A stretch of DNA of 64,000 nt from CAZDUS01 sp964609375 (GCA_964609375.1 CAZSSA010000002.1:3684-67683); one strand, 5' to 3'; counted from the first letter of the stretch, positions 14,975 through 24,921 are shown. Made by a program: numbers and translations. The notes: generated by a model not told the origin, from the letters alone.

Positions 14975-17900
14975 ATGAGTGACGCATATCAACGCAAACA
15001 AGGCTATAGCGGATTACCGTCTCCACAGGGGCTTTATAATCCTGCCTGCGAGCATGACAATTGCGGGGTCGGCTTCGTCGCCTCCATTGATGGGAAAGCC
15101 AGTCATTCGATTGTCAAGAACAGCATTGAAGTTTTAAAGAATCTACTCCACCGGGGTGCTGTTGGTGGAGATCTAACAACCGGAGATGGAGCTGGAATTC
15201 TCATTCAAATTCCTGATTCATTTTTTCGGGAAGAAACCGGGCGCCTTGGATTTGCGTTGCCTCCAGTGAGGAGCTACGGGGTGGGGATGATTTTTATGCC
15301 GCGATCTGACGCCCGAAAAGACTGTATAGCCTTGGTGGAATCCGTCGTTCGTGATGAGGCGCTTACCTGTCTTGGATGGCGTGAAGTTCCGACTGACGCC
15401 AGCGGCTTAGGTGAAATAGCGACTAAAGATCGGCCGTTTGTCATGCAGGTGTTTGTAGGAGGCAACGGGCTGACCTCCGCGGCGCTGGATCGAAAACTAC
15501 TGCTTGTCCGCAAGCAAGTTCAGCGGCAGGCGTTAAGTCTTCTGGGACCTCGGGATCGTTTCTATATCGTTAGTTTTTCAAGTCGGACGGTGGTATACAA
15601 GGGTCTTTTGATGGGCGGGCAAGTTTCCGAATTTTACACGGAACTCAACAATCCTTTACTGGCAAGTGCCGTCTCCGTACTGCATCAACGATATAGCACC
15701 AATACCTTTCCCTCGTGGGAGTTGTCTCAGCCATTTCGCTTTCTGGCGCATAATGGCGAAATCAACACGCTTAACGGAAATTTGAATCAAATGCGCGCCC
15801 GCGAGCCGGGAATGGCATCGCCATTATTTGATAAGGACATTCAAAAGCTGTTCCCCGTGATTGATCCCGGCGGGAGCGATTCTGCCTGTTTGGATAACGC
15901 GCTTGAGATGCTTGTTGCAGGGGGGCGTTCGCTTCCGCACTCCATGATGATGTTAATTCCAGAGGCATGGGGCACAAAATACCCGATGGGACCTGACCAG
16001 AAAGGTTTTTTCGAATACCATGCCGGGCTCATGGAACCGTGGGATGGGCCGGCTACCGTGGCGTTTACAGATGGCGACGTTGTGGGAACCTTGTTGGATC
16101 GTAATGGACTACGGCCGGCACGCTATACACTGACGAACGATGGATTTATCGTTATGGCCTCGGAGGCTGGCGTATTGGATATTCATGCCGAGCGGGTAAA
16201 GGAGAAAGGGGCATTGAGGCCTGGACAGATGCTGCTTGTTGATCTCAACCGGGGGCGCGTAATAAGGGACAAGGAGATCAAAAGCCAGATGGCACGCCGG
16301 CAACCGTATCGGCGCTGGGTTGAGGAAAACAAAGTCATGGTGCAAGGACTGTTTGAGTCTGTGGCCACCTTGACACCTGATCGCAAAGTGCTTCTACGGA
16401 AGCAACGTTTGTTTGGATACACGCGGGAAGATATCCAAATGATCCTGGAGCCGATGGCCTCCAAGGCGCATGAAGCGGTTGGATCCATGGGTGCCGATAC
16501 TCCCCTGGCTGTTTTCTCTGATCAGCCACAACTCATGTTCTCCTATTTCAAGCAGATGTTTGCGCAAGTCACGAATCCGCCGATTGATCCGATTCGCGAG
16601 GAATTGGTGATGTCGCTAATGACGTTTATTGGCAATCCATCGAATATCTTAACGGAGATTCCGCAGCATGCCCGGCTGATCAAATTGAGGCATCCCATCC
16701 TGGCGAATGATGATCTCGACCGCATTCGAAACATGAATCTTCAGGATTTTAACTCGCACACAGTAAAATTGGGATTTAAAGGTCATGGGAATGCCGCTGA
16801 CCTTGAAGAAGCACTGGAGCGGATATGCAAAGAAGCGGAGGATGCGATTGGGTGCGGAAAGCGACTCGTTATTCTCAGTGATCGCGACCTTGAAAGGACC
16901 TTGGCCCCTGTTCCGGCTCTCTTGGCCGTTGCCGCTGTAAATCGTCATCTTGTTCGGGTTGGGTGCAGAACCGGTGCCGGGTTGATCGTGGAAACAGGCG
17001 AGGCCCGTGAAGTTATGCACATGGCATTGCTTCTTGGGTATGGAGCCACGGCCATTAATCCCTACATGGCTTTTGAACTTGTGGCAGACATGGCGCTCCA
17101 AAAAGAATTGAGTGTGGATGTTGGCGTGGCCAAGGCGCTTGAGAATTATGTGGCGGCCCTGTGTGAAGGGCTGCGAAAAGTTATGTCCAAAATGGGAATA
17201 TCGACACTGCGAAGTTATCGAAGTTCGCAGGTGTTTGAAGCCATCGGGTTAAATCAGGAAGTGATTGATCGTTACTTCACAGGAACGGCTTCTCGTGTTG
17301 AAGGAATCGGTTTGGATGTTATAGCCGCTGAAGTCGATGCTCGATATAAAATGGCTTGGGTAACACTCCCGGAGGCACCAGCGTTGCTGACTGCTGGCGG
17401 ACATTACCGTTACCGTAAGGATGGTGAACGCCATTTATGGTCGCCGGAGTCAATCAGCAAGCTGCAACAGGCAACCCGGACCGGTGAAATGGCGCTATAT
17501 CGTGAATACGCCCATCAAATTAACGATCAAGCGGAAAAACAATTTACATTGAGGGGACTTTTCCGCTTTAAAGGCACGAAACCAGTGCCGATTGCAGAGG
17601 TTGAGCCAGCCTCAAACATCGTGAAACGTTTCGTGACAGGCGCCATGTCTTTTGGTTCCATCAGCCGAGAAGCGCACGAGACCATGGCTATTGCCATGAA
17701 TCGACTTGGAGGCAAGAGCAACAGCGGAGAGGGAGGGGAGGACCCCGCGCGATATGTTCCTCTTCCGAATGGTGATAGTCGTTGTAGCGCGATCAAGCAG
17801 GTCGCCAGCGGTCGTTTTGGGGTTACGGCGGAATACTGCGTTAATTGCCGGGAACTGCAAATTAAGATCGCGCAAGGTGCCAAGCCGGGCGAAGGCGGTC

Positions 17901-19528
17901 AGTTGCCAGGGCATAAAGTCAATGAGGAGATCGGGAGGGTGCGCCATGCCACACCGGGCGTGACCTTAATTTCGCCGCCACCTCACCACGATATTTACTC
18001 CATTGAAGATATTAAACAGTTGATCTATGACCTAAAAAACATAAACACCGAAGCGAGAATATCCGTAAAGCTTGTCTCTGAAGTTGGCGTTGGCACCATT
18101 GCAGCAGGAGTGGCCAAAGCCAAGGCCGACATGATTCTGATCAGCGGGTATGATGGAGGGACTGGCGCCTCGCCGTTATCCTCTATCCGTCATGCCGGGG
18201 TTCCCTGGGAATTGGGACTGGCTGAAACCCAGCAAACGCTGATCCTAAATAATCTGAGAGGGTGTGTCCGCCTACAAGCCGACGGACAGATAAAAACAGG
18301 ACGGGATGTCGTGGTGGCTGCACTATTAGGCGCAGAGGAGTTTGGTTTTGCGACGACGGCGCTTGTTGTAATGGGTTGTGTCATGATGAGGAAGTGCCAC
18401 AATAATACGTGCCCGGTGGGCGTAGCGACCCAAGATCCGAAACTGCGGAAACTGTTTTCAGGGAGGCCAGAACATCTTGAGAGGTTTTTTACCTTTGTTG
18501 CCGAGGAGACACGAGAAATCATGGCCGGGCTTGGTATTCGGACGGTTGATGAATTAGTTGGACGTGTGGATCTTCTTGAAATGAATGATGCTATCTCTTT
18601 CTGGAAGTCCAAAGGACTTGATTTCTCAAAAATCTTCTATCAGCCGGACACCCCTGGTCCTGTTCGATGCATTGAAAACCAGAAACACGATCTTGATCAA
18701 GCAATGGATCTTGAGCTTCTTCCGAAAGTTGAGAAAGCGATAATCACGGGAGAGGGTGTTCGAATTGAGCATGCCATCCGAAATGTCAACCGGACGGTGG
18801 GCGCGATGATTGCAAGCCGTATCGCAAGGAAGTATGGCCATGCAGGTCTTCCGGATAACACGGTAACGCTCGTCTTTCACGGGGCTGCTGGACAGAGTTT
18901 TGGCGCATGGGCAACCCGAGGAATGACAATGGTGCTCGAAGGTGAGGCAAATGACTATGTAGCTAAAGGGTTGTCAGGTGGAAAGATTATCCTGAAACCC
19001 TATGCGTCTGCGAAGTACGATCCGTCGTCAAATATTCTTGCGGGCAATGTATTGCTTTATGGCGCCACTTGCGGCGAAGTTTATATTCACGGAAGAGTGG
19101 GAGAGCGTTTTGCGATTCGCAATAGTGGGGCAACTGCCGTTGTGGAGGGAGTTGGCGACCATGGTTGTGAATACATGACAGGTGGACGAGTGGTTGTCTT
19201 GGGACGCACGGGTGTCAATTTCGGTGCAGGCATGAGTGGTGGAGTGGCGTACATTTATGATGAGGATCGCCATTTTGACAGCCGTTGCAATCTAGACATG
19301 GTGGATTTGGACCTAGTCATTGATCAACGGGATCAGGATGAATTGCGTGGAATGCTCAAGAATCACATTGTCTACACTGGGAGCAGGAAGGCGTTGGTCA
19401 TTCTGGAGGACTGGGAGGAGCATCTGCCGTATTTCATCAAGGTCTTTCCTATGGAATACCGACGCGTTCTCGGAAAGATGATGAAAGAAGATGTGGCGAC
19501 GGAACGGGCGGAGGTGATCCATGGGTAA
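14975..19528 (+). CDS. gltB: Glutamate synthase (GOGAT) large subunit
   Basis: The 1517-residue protein has the standard domain order. A short propeptide ends before C30 (ACEHDNCGVGFVA), the N-terminal nucleophile of the class II amidotransferase. Then come the central domain, the FMN-binding synthase domain (SGEGGEDPARY; GYDGGTGASPL), the 3Fe-4S cysteines in CVMMRKCHNNTCPVG and the C-terminal beta-helix domain with GAGMSGG. It transfers the amide of glutamine to 2-oxoglutarate. The ATG at 14975 was preferred to the in-frame TTG just before it because AGGAGG (14959-14964) sits 10 nt upstream. It overlaps gltD by 8 nt and works with glnN upstream. Confidence 0.97.
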   Translation: MSDAYQRKQGYSGLPSPQGLYNPACEHDNCGVGFVASIDGKASHSIVKNSIEVLKNLLHRGAVGGDLTTGDGAGILIQIPDSFFREETGRLGFALPPVRSYGVGMIFMPRSDARKDCIALVESVVRDEALTCLGWREVPTDASGLGEIATKDRPFVMQVFVGGNGLTSAALDRKLLLVRKQVQRQALSLLGPRDRFYIVSFSSRTVVYKGLLMGGQVSEFYTELNNPLLASAVSVLHQRYSTNTFPSWELSQPFRFLAHNGEINTLNGNLNQMRAREPGMASPLFDKDIQKLFPVIDPGGSDSACLDNALEMLVAGGRSLPHSMMMLIPEAWGTKYPMGPDQKGFFEYHAGLMEPWDGPATVAFTDGDVVGTLLDRNGLRPARYTLTNDGFIVMASEAGVLDIHAERVKEKGALRPGQMLLVDLNRGRVIRDKEIKSQMARRQPYRRWVEENKVMVQGLFESVATLTPDRKVLLRKQRLFGYTREDIQMILEPMASKAHEAVGSMGADTPLAVFSDQPQLMFSYFKQMFAQVTNPPIDPIREELVMSLMTFIGNPSNILTEIPQHARLIKLRHPILANDDLDRIRNMNLQDFNSHTVKLGFKGHGNAADLEEALERICKEAEDAIGCGKRLVILSDRDLERTLAPVPALLAVAAVNRHLVRVGCRTGAGLIVETGEAREVMHMALLLGYGATAINPYMAFELVADMALQKELSVDVGVAKALENYVAALCEGLRKVMSKMGISTLRSYRSSQVFEAIGLNQEVIDRYFTGTASRVEGIGLDVIAAEVDARYKMAWVTLPEAPALLTAGGHYRYRKDGERHLWSPESISKLQQATRTGEMALYREYAHQINDQAEKQFTLRGLFRFKGTKPVPIAEVEPASNIVKRFVTGAMSFGSISREAHETMAIAMNRLGGKSNSGEGGEDPARYVPLPNGDSRCSAIKQVASGRFGVTAEYCVNCRELQIKIAQGAKPGEGGQLPGHKVNEEIGRVRHATPGVTLISPPPHHDIYSIEDIKQLIYDLKNINTEARISVKLVSEVGVGTIAAGVAKAKADMILISGYDGGTGASPLSSIRHAGVPWELGLAETQQTLILNNLRGCVRLQADGQIKTGRDVVVAALLGAEEFGFATTALVVMGCVMMRKCHNNTCPVGVATQDPKLRKLFSGRPEHLERFFTFVAEETREIMAGLGIRTVDELVGRVDLLEMNDAISFWKSKGLDFSKIFYQPDTPGPVRCIENQKHDLDQAMDLELLPKVEKAIITGEGVRIEHAIRNVNRTVGAMIASRIARKYGHAGLPDNTVTLVFHGAAGQSFGAWATRGMTMVLEGEANDYVAKGLSGGKIILKPYASAKYDPSSNILAGNVLLYGATCGEVYIHGRVGERFAIRNSGATAVVEGVGDHGCEYMTGGRVVVLGRTGVNFGAGMSGGVAYIYDEDRHFDSRCNLDMVDLDLVIDQRDQDELRGMLKNHIVYTGSRKALVILEDWEEHLPYFIKVFPMEYRRVLGKMMKEDVATERAEVIHG

Positions 19529-20963
19529 GATGACAGGATTCATGGAATATGAGAGACACGATCCCGGCTACCGCCCGGCATCGGAACGGCTTAATGATTT
19601 CAAGGCTGTTGAACTGAGGTTTACTGAGGCGGATCTGAATGATCAGGCGGCACGATGCATGGATTGCGGCACCCCGTTTTGTCATGGATGTGGCTGCCCC
19701 TTGCAAAATGTGATTCCGGAATTTAATGATCATGTCTATCAGCATCGATGGAATGACGCATTGGAGGTGCTGCTATCTACCAATAATTTTCCTGAATTCA
19801 CCGGGCGAATTTGTCCAGCCCCCTGTGAGGGCGCATGTGTATTGGGAATTAATAATGAGCCGGTGTCAATCCGGCAAATCGAACTGGAAATTATTGAGCA
19901 TGCTTTTCAAAGTGGCGGCATGAGGCCACGGCCGCCCTCGGTCCGACGTGACGAGCGGATTGCAGTCATTGGGTCGGGGCCAGCCGGTCTTGCTGTTGCG
20001 GACACACTAAACCGGGCTGGATATCACGTGGTGGTATACGATAGCGCCACCTGTGCCGGAGGTATCCTTCGATATGGAATTCCAGAGTTTAAGCTGGAGA
20101 AGTCCGTAGTTGAACGTCGGGTTCGCCTGATGGAGGAAGAGGGTGTTGATTTTGAAATGGGGGTCAGGGTGGGGGAAGACATCTCCTATCATTATCTGCA
20201 GGGACGGTTCGATGCCATTTGTCTTTGTGCAGGCGCCCGTAATCCGCGTGACTTGCCGGTTCTGGGACGTGAACTTGGAGGCATCCATTTTGCCATGGAT
20301 TTCCTGATTCAGCAAAACAAGCGACTCAACGGTGAACCGCTGGAGTTGGCAGACGTCCTTCATGCCAAGGATAAGCATGTTGTTGTCATTGGCGGGGGCG
20401 ACACAGGGGCGGATTGCCTCGGGACGTCGTTGAGACAGGGGGCTAAGTCGGTTGTGCAACTGGAAATCCTTCCCCAGCCTCCAACCAGACGGTCCCCGAC
20501 GACTCCATGGCCAATGTGGCCGGCTATGCTACGACTCTCCAGCAGTCATAAAGAAGGCGGCGAGCGTCACTGGAGCCTCGGCACTAAAGAGTTTATCGGG
20601 GCAAACGGACGTGTTAATTCCTTGAGGACGGTGGATGTCGAGTGGATAGCCCCACCAGGGGGCGGGCGACCTATCATGAATGAAAAGGCAGGGTCGGAGC
20701 GCGTATGGCCAGCGGATTTGGTTTTGTTGGCGATGGGATTTGCGGGGCCCAAGCCTAACCGAATTGTGAAGGATCTAGGCATACGCACTGAATCATCCGG
20801 TGTTATTTGCCGTGACACCAACAACATGACGAATGTACCTGGTGTGTTTGTGTCCGGAGACATGTCATTAGGTGCATCGCTGGTTGTCCGAGCGATTAGT
20901 GATGGACGGAAGGCCGCGACCGGAATTGCACGATATTTGGAAAGTAAACGCCCTCACGGCTGA
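19521..20963 (+). CDS. gltD: Glutamate synthase small subunit (NADPH-dependent)
   Basis: The 480-residue protein has the GltD layout. The N-terminal Fe-S domain carries RCMDCGTPFCHGCGCP and CPAPCEGACVLGI. Then come the FAD-binding motif VIGSGPAGLAVADTLNRAGY, the GGILRYGIPEFKL segment, the NADPH motif VIGGGDTGADC, and a final FVSGDMSLGASLVVRAISDG. It passes electrons from NAD(P)H to GltB. The overlap with gltB implies coupled translation. The gene is complete and ends 30 nt before an assembly gap. Confidence 0.97.
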   Translation: MGKMTGFMEYERHDPGYRPASERLNDFKAVELRFTEADLNDQAARCMDCGTPFCHGCGCPLQNVIPEFNDHVYQHRWNDALEVLLSTNNFPEFTGRICPAPCEGACVLGINNEPVSIRQIELEIIEHAFQSGGMRPRPPSVRRDERIAVIGSGPAGLAVADTLNRAGYHVVVYDSATCAGGILRYGIPEFKLEKSVVERRVRLMEEEGVDFEMGVRVGEDISYHYLQGRFDAICLCAGARNPRDLPVLGRELGGIHFAMDFLIQQNKRLNGEPLELADVLHAKDKHVVVIGGGDTGADCLGTSLRQGAKSVVQLEILPQPPTRRSPTTPWPMWPAMLRLSSSHKEGGERHWSLGTKEFIGANGRVNSLRTVDVEWIAPPGGGRPIMNEKAGSERVWPADLVLLAMGFAGPKPNRIVKDLGIRTESSGVICRDTNNMTNVPGVFVSGDMSLGASLVVRAISDGRKAATGIARYLESKRPHG

Positions 20964-20979
20964 GGTCGCTGCCGCCTAG

Positions 20980-20993
20980 CCGCCTAAAAAGCA
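20980..20993. repeat. 14-bp repeat at left edge of assembly gap 1
   Basis: CCGCCTAAAAAGCA is the last sequence before the N run and recurs exactly as the first sequence after it (21094-21107). It is preceded by a partial copy, GCCGCCTA repeated twice. Either two contig ends overlap, or a tandem repeat could not be assembled. Confidence 0.85.
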
Positions 20994-21093
20994 NNNNNNN
21001 NNNNNNNNNNNNNNNNNNNNNNNNNNNNNNNNNNNNNNNNNNNNNNNNNNNNNNNNNNNNNNNNNNNNNNNNNNNNNNNNNNNNNNNNNNNNN
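20994..21093. other. Assembly gap 1 (100 N)
   Basis: A run of exactly 100 N between gltD and the gap promoter. The size is probably a placeholder. The flanks share the same 14 bases, so the true gap may be absent or a short repeat array. No gene appears to be interrupted. Confidence 0.95.
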
Positions 21094-21119
21094 CCGCCTA
21101 AAAAGCAGCAAAAGCATTG

Positions 21120-21148
21120 TTGACGGCGCTGGGGGTGTCCGGTATTGT
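21120..21148 (+). promoter_or_regulatory. Sigma-70-type promoter of the gap operon
   Basis: TTGACG (21120-21125) and TATTGT (21143-21148) are separated by 17 nt, about 85 nt before the gap start codon. The same TATTGT -10 box with a 17-nt spacer is seen upstream of hppA, which supports both. It likely drives gap-pgk-tpiA-secG. Confidence 0.6.
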
Positions 21149-21233
21149 TTTTTACCCATTCAGGCAAACCGATTTGGAATTGGATGATGTAGGTGTTTTG
21201 TAGCAACAAACAGTAACGAAGGAGATCAGGAAA

Positions 21234-22307
21234 ATGGCGATTAATGTTGGAATTAACGGGTTCGGACGCATCGGGCGTATGGCGTTTCAGGCGCTTTGCG
21301 ATCAAGGATTGCTTGGCAAGGAAATCAATGTGAAGGCCGTGGTGGATGTCTCCACGGATGCTGATTACTTTGCTTATCAGATGAAGTATGACTCGGTGCA
21401 TGGCAAATTTAAGCACAGCGTCTCAACAGAGAAAAGCGATGCTTCGAAGGAAGAAGCCGATACACTGGTAGTCAATGGCCAGAAAATCAAGTGCGTGATG
21501 GCAACCAAGACACCGGATATGCTTCCCTGGAAGGCTCTCGGGGTGGATTATGTTATCGAGGCTACCGGATTATTCACGGATTCTGAAAAAGCGAAGGGAC
21601 ATCTCGCGGCGGGAGCCAAGAAGGTCATTCTTTCCGCACCCGGAAAGGGCGAGGTTAAGACCATCGTAATGGGTGTCAACGAAAAGGAATACGACAGCAC
21701 GAAGCACAACATTGTGTCGAATGCCTCATGCACGACTAACTGTTTGGCCCCTGTGGTTCACGTTCTCCTGAAAGAAGGCGTTGGCATTGTGAATGGGTTG
21801 ATGACGACGATTCACGCATACACGGCGACGCAGAAAACCGTAGACGGTCCCTCCAAAAAGGATTGGCGTGGTGGTCGCGCGGCGGCGATCAACATCATTC
21901 CTTCATCAACAGGTGCCGCTAAGGCAGTAGGCGAAGTGCTTCCGGCCGTGAAGGGTAAGTTGACGGGTATGGCATTCCGCGTTCCGACGGCTGATGTGTC
22001 GGTGGTGGATTTGACCATTGTGGCGTCACGTGACAGCTCGATTGAAGAGATTGACAGCTTGATGAAGAAGGCTTCTGAAACTTATTTGAAGGGCATCCTG
22101 GGTTATGCCGACGAGGAACTGGTTTCAACGGACTTTATTCATGATCAACGGTCGTCGATTTATGATTCGTTGGCGACAATGCAAAACAACCTGAAAGGTG
22201 AGAAGCGTCTTTTCAAGATTGTTTCCTGGTATGACAATGAGTGGGGTTATTCGAATCGTGTTGTTGATCTGTTGCGCCTCATGGCTAAAGCAGACGGCGT
22301 GAAGTAA
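21234..22307 (+). CDS. gap: Glyceraldehyde-3-phosphate dehydrogenase
   Basis: The 357-residue protein has the NAD-binding start INGFGRIGR and the catalytic-Cys motif SNASCTTNCLAP. The phosphate-site segment PSSTGAAKAVGEVLP and the C-terminal WYDNEWGYSNR are also present. It is about 20 residues longer than the common bacterial form, with extra residues near 65-90 as in some type I GAPDHs. It oxidises glyceraldehyde-3-phosphate to 1,3-bisphosphoglycerate in glycolysis. AAGGAG (21219-21224) precedes the ATG. It heads a glycolytic operon with pgk and tpiA. Confidence 0.97.
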   Translation: MAINVGINGFGRIGRMAFQALCDQGLLGKEINVKAVVDVSTDADYFAYQMKYDSVHGKFKHSVSTEKSDASKEEADTLVVNGQKIKCVMATKTPDMLPWKALGVDYVIEATGLFTDSEKAKGHLAAGAKKVILSAPGKGEVKTIVMGVNEKEYDSTKHNIVSNASCTTNCLAPVVHVLLKEGVGIVNGLMTTIHAYTATQKTVDGPSKKDWRGGRAAAINIIPSSTGAAKAVGEVLPAVKGKLTGMAFRVPTADVSVVDLTIVASRDSSIEEIDSLMKKASETYLKGILGYADEELVSTDFIHDQRSSIYDSLATMQNNLKGEKRLFKIVSWYDNEWGYSNRVVDLLRLMAKADGVK

Positions 22308-22339
22308 GTTCCATTGCGATGGTTTAATGACATAAGCGG

Positions 22340-22361
22340 CGGCGGCCCGGATGGGCCGCCG
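22340..22361 (+). other. GC-rich hairpin between gap and pgk
   Basis: CGGCGGCCC (22340-22348) and GGGCCGCCG (22353-22361) form a perfect 9-bp stem with a GGAT loop. There is no T-run, so it is unlikely to end transcription. It may block 3' decay of gap mRNA and so set the ratio of gap to pgk message. Confidence 0.6.
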
Positions 22362-22387
22362 TACGTCATCATGGAGGAAGATAACGG

Positions 22388-23641
22388 ATGAACAAGAAGA
22401 CTGTTCGCGATGTAGACATGAAGGGGAAGCGGGTGTTGATGCGCGTTGACTTTAACGTGCCTATAAAAGACGGAATTGTTTCCGACACCACGCGAATCAC
22501 GGCCGCGCTACCAACGATTAAATATGTGATTGATCAAGGCGGGTCCTTGGTTCTCATGAGCCATCTTGGTCGCCCCAAAGGTGGTAAGGCGGAGCCAGAA
22601 TTCAGTTTAAAGCCCGTGGCGGCTCGCTTACAGGAATTACTTGGGCGTCCTGTCCAGTTTGCATCCGATTGTATTGGTGTCGATACCAAGGCAAAGGCAT
22701 TGTCATTGAAGCCCGGCGATGTCCTGCTGCTTGAAAACACCCGCTTCTACAAGGAAGAAGAAGGTAAAGCCAAGCTGGCCGATACGGCGACAGACGAGGA
22801 GAAGAAGGCCGCCAAGGCCGAGATGAAAAAAAAGCAGGAGGCCATGGCGAAGCAGCTCTCCGAACTTGGCGAGGTATATGTTAATGACGCCTTTGGCTCC
22901 GCACATCGCGCACATGCCTCGACCGCCGTCGTCTGCAAGTATTTCAAGGAAAACGTGGCCGGGTTTCTGATGGAGAAGGAGATTGATTATTTGGGGCGCG
23001 CGTTGGCAAGTCCCGAGCGGCCATTTGTTGCCATTCTTGGCGGGGCCAAAGTGAGCGACAAAGTGAATGTCATCACCAATTTATTGGATAAGGTTAACGC
23101 CTTGATCATTGGTGGAGCCATGGCCTATACCTTCTACCGGGCTAAGGGGATTCCAACAGGGAACTCGCTTGTTGAGGAAGATAAGATCGACTTGGCTCGC
23201 GAGATTCTTGGCCGGGCTGAGGTTAAAGGCGTGAAGCTGATGCTACCTGTTGACCATGTTGTTGCCGATAAATTTGATGCAGCGGCATCCACAAAGGTCG
23301 TGGGGGAGCGTGGGATTGAGGCAGGCTGGATGGCTTTGGATATTGGTCCGGAATCGGCAACATTATTTGCTGCAACGGTTAAAAGCGCAAAAACCGTTGT
23401 ATGGAATGGCCCCATGGGATGTTTCGAAATGAAGCCTTTTGCGGCCGGCACGCTGGCCATTGCCACTGCACTTGCTGAAACGAAATGCCTAAGCATTGTT
23501 GGTGGCGGCGACAGTGTTAGCGCTGTCAACAAAAGTGGTCTTGCGGATAAGATGACTCACATCAGCACTGGCGGTGGGGCTAGTCTTGAATTTTTAGAAG
23601 GCAAAACGCTTCCCGGTGTGGCAGCGTTAAGCGACAAATAA
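22388..23641 (+). CDS. pgk: Phosphoglycerate kinase
   Basis: The 417-residue protein carries the PGK signature VLMRVDFNVPIKDG, the substrate loops SHLGRPKG and ENTRF, AHRAHAST, GGAKVSDK, and the C-terminal GGGDSVSAVN and STGGGASLEFLEG. It transfers phosphate from 1,3-bisphosphoglycerate to ADP. A Lys/Glu/Ala-rich insertion (about residues 125-160) lies between the first-domain strands, as in several bacterial PGKs. GGAGGA precedes the ATG. It lies 80 nt after gap and 16 nt before tpiA in the same operon. Confidence 0.97.
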   Translation: MNKKTVRDVDMKGKRVLMRVDFNVPIKDGIVSDTTRITAALPTIKYVIDQGGSLVLMSHLGRPKGGKAEPEFSLKPVAARLQELLGRPVQFASDCIGVDTKAKALSLKPGDVLLLENTRFYKEEEGKAKLADTATDEEKKAAKAEMKKKQEAMAKQLSELGEVYVNDAFGSAHRAHASTAVVCKYFKENVAGFLMEKEIDYLGRALASPERPFVAILGGAKVSDKVNVITNLLDKVNALIIGGAMAYTFYRAKGIPTGNSLVEEDKIDLAREILGRAEVKGVKLMLPVDHVVADKFDAAASTKVVGERGIEAGWMALDIGPESATLFAATVKSAKTVVWNGPMGCFEMKPFAAGTLAIATALAETKCLSIVGGGDSVSAVNKSGLADKMTHISTGGGASLEFLEGKTLPGVAALSDK

Positions 23642-23657
23642 AAAAGGGGATTAGGAC

Positions 23658-24413
23658 GTGCGAAAAAAAATTGTTGCCGGCAACTGGAAGATGAACAAGC
23701 TTACGGGAGAAGCCGTTACTCTGGCTTTGGCTGTAAGGAATTCCCTCGCAAATTGTTCAGATATTGAAGTGATATTGTGTCCGACATTCACCGCGCTTAA
23801 AAGTGTTGGCGATATACTCGCCGGCACTCAGATTAAACTGGGCGCACAGAACATGCATTGGGAAACAGAAGGCGCCTTTACTGGGGAAATTTCATCCAGC
23901 ATGATTAAAGATGTCGGGGGTCAATACGTCATTCTTGGCCACAGCGAGCGTCGGCAGTTTTTCCATGAGACGGATGTGATTGTTAATCGGAAGGCCAAGG
24001 CAGCACTGGTGGCTGGCTTGATTCCCATTGTTTGTGTTGGGGAGACCTTGGAACAACGTGAGGGTAATCAAACCGATGACGTCGTGGCTACACAGGTGAC
24101 GAAGAGTCTTGCAGGATTGGATGAGAGCGGCTTTCGGCGAGTGGTTGTCGCTTATGAACCGGTGTGGGCCATCGGTACGGGACGAACGGCAACGCCTGCC
24201 CAAGCCCAAGACGTTCACGCACTGATCCGTCAGGTATTAGCCAAGGTGTGCAATCCGGGTGCTGCACAAGCCGTGCGCATTCAGTATGGTGGAAGTGTGA
24301 AGCCTTCCAATGCGAAAGAGTTGTTCTCTCAGCCCGATATTGATGGCGGGCTGATTGGTGGCGCGGCATTGGATGCACCGTCATTCGTGGATATTGTCAA
24401 GGCGGCTTATTGA
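23658..24413 (+). CDS. tpiA: Triosephosphate isomerase
   Basis: The 251-residue TIM-barrel enzyme has all the active-site pieces: N9 and K11 in AGNWKMNK, the electrophile His in GHSERR, the base Glu in YEPVWAIGTG, and the phosphate loops YGGSVK and GGLIGGAAL. It interconverts dihydroxyacetone phosphate and glyceraldehyde-3-phosphate. The start codon is GTG, preceded by GGGGATTAGG. It lies 16 nt after pgk and 32 nt before secG, within the glycolytic operon. Confidence 0.97.
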   Translation: MRKKIVAGNWKMNKLTGEAVTLALAVRNSLANCSDIEVILCPTFTALKSVGDILAGTQIKLGAQNMHWETEGAFTGEISSSMIKDVGGQYVILGHSERRQFFHETDVIVNRKAKAALVAGLIPIVCVGETLEQREGNQTDDVVATQVTKSLAGLDESGFRRVVVAYEPVWAIGTGRTATPAQAQDVHALIRQVLAKVCNPGAAQAVRIQYGGSVKPSNAKELFSQPDIDGGLIGGAALDAPSFVDIVKAAY

Positions 24414-24445
24414 AGTCATCGAGGTTAAGATAAGGGAGGTGGGTT

Positions 24446-24898
24446 ATGCTCAAGGTTTTACTGGTTCTGATTGAGATCATCAGCGGTGTACTGCTTGTAG
24501 GGGTTATTCTCCTGCAAAAGTCAAAAGATGAGGGATTGGGGCTGGCCTTCGGAGCAGGCGTGGGAGAGACTTTATTCGGCTCTCGCGCTGGAAATGTACT
24601 CACGAAGATTACTATAGGGTTGGGTATTGTATTCATGGTCAACACATTACTTATTGGCTATGTGTTTTCCGGTTCAACGTCAAGCGGTTCGGTTACGGAT
24701 GATTTGCCAGATCGGACTGCTGTGCCAGTGCGGCAAGCGCCAGCGGGTGAAGTGATCCCGCCTGAAAGTACTGCGCCTTTATCCTCGAAGGACGCTTTGC
24801 CTGTGAGCCAGCAGTTAAGCGTTACCCCGGCGGCTCCTGTGCAAGCGCCAATTCAGCCCTCGGAACCTGTTTCCGCACCTGCGCAAGCATCTCCATGA
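24446..24898 (+). CDS. secG: Preprotein translocase subunit SecG
   Basis: The 150-residue protein has the two membrane helices of SecG (about residues 2-22 and 54-72) around the conserved loop LLQKSKDEGLGLAFGAG...ETLFGSRAGN. It belongs to the SecYEG export channel in the inner membrane. After the second helix is a tail of about 75 residues rich in Pro, Ala and Ser, longer than in E. coli SecG and probably disordered. The link tpiA-secG is common in bacteria and supports the call. Confidence 0.9.
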   Translation: MLKVLLVLIEIISGVLLVGVILLQKSKDEGLGLAFGAGVGETLFGSRAGNVLTKITIGLGIVFMVNTLLIGYVFSGSTSSGSVTDDLPDRTAVPVRQAPAGEVIPPESTAPLSSKDALPVSQQLSVTPAAPVQAPIQPSEPVSAPAQASP

Positions 24899-24921
24899 CA
24901 TCGTTTGGATGGAAGGCAAAT

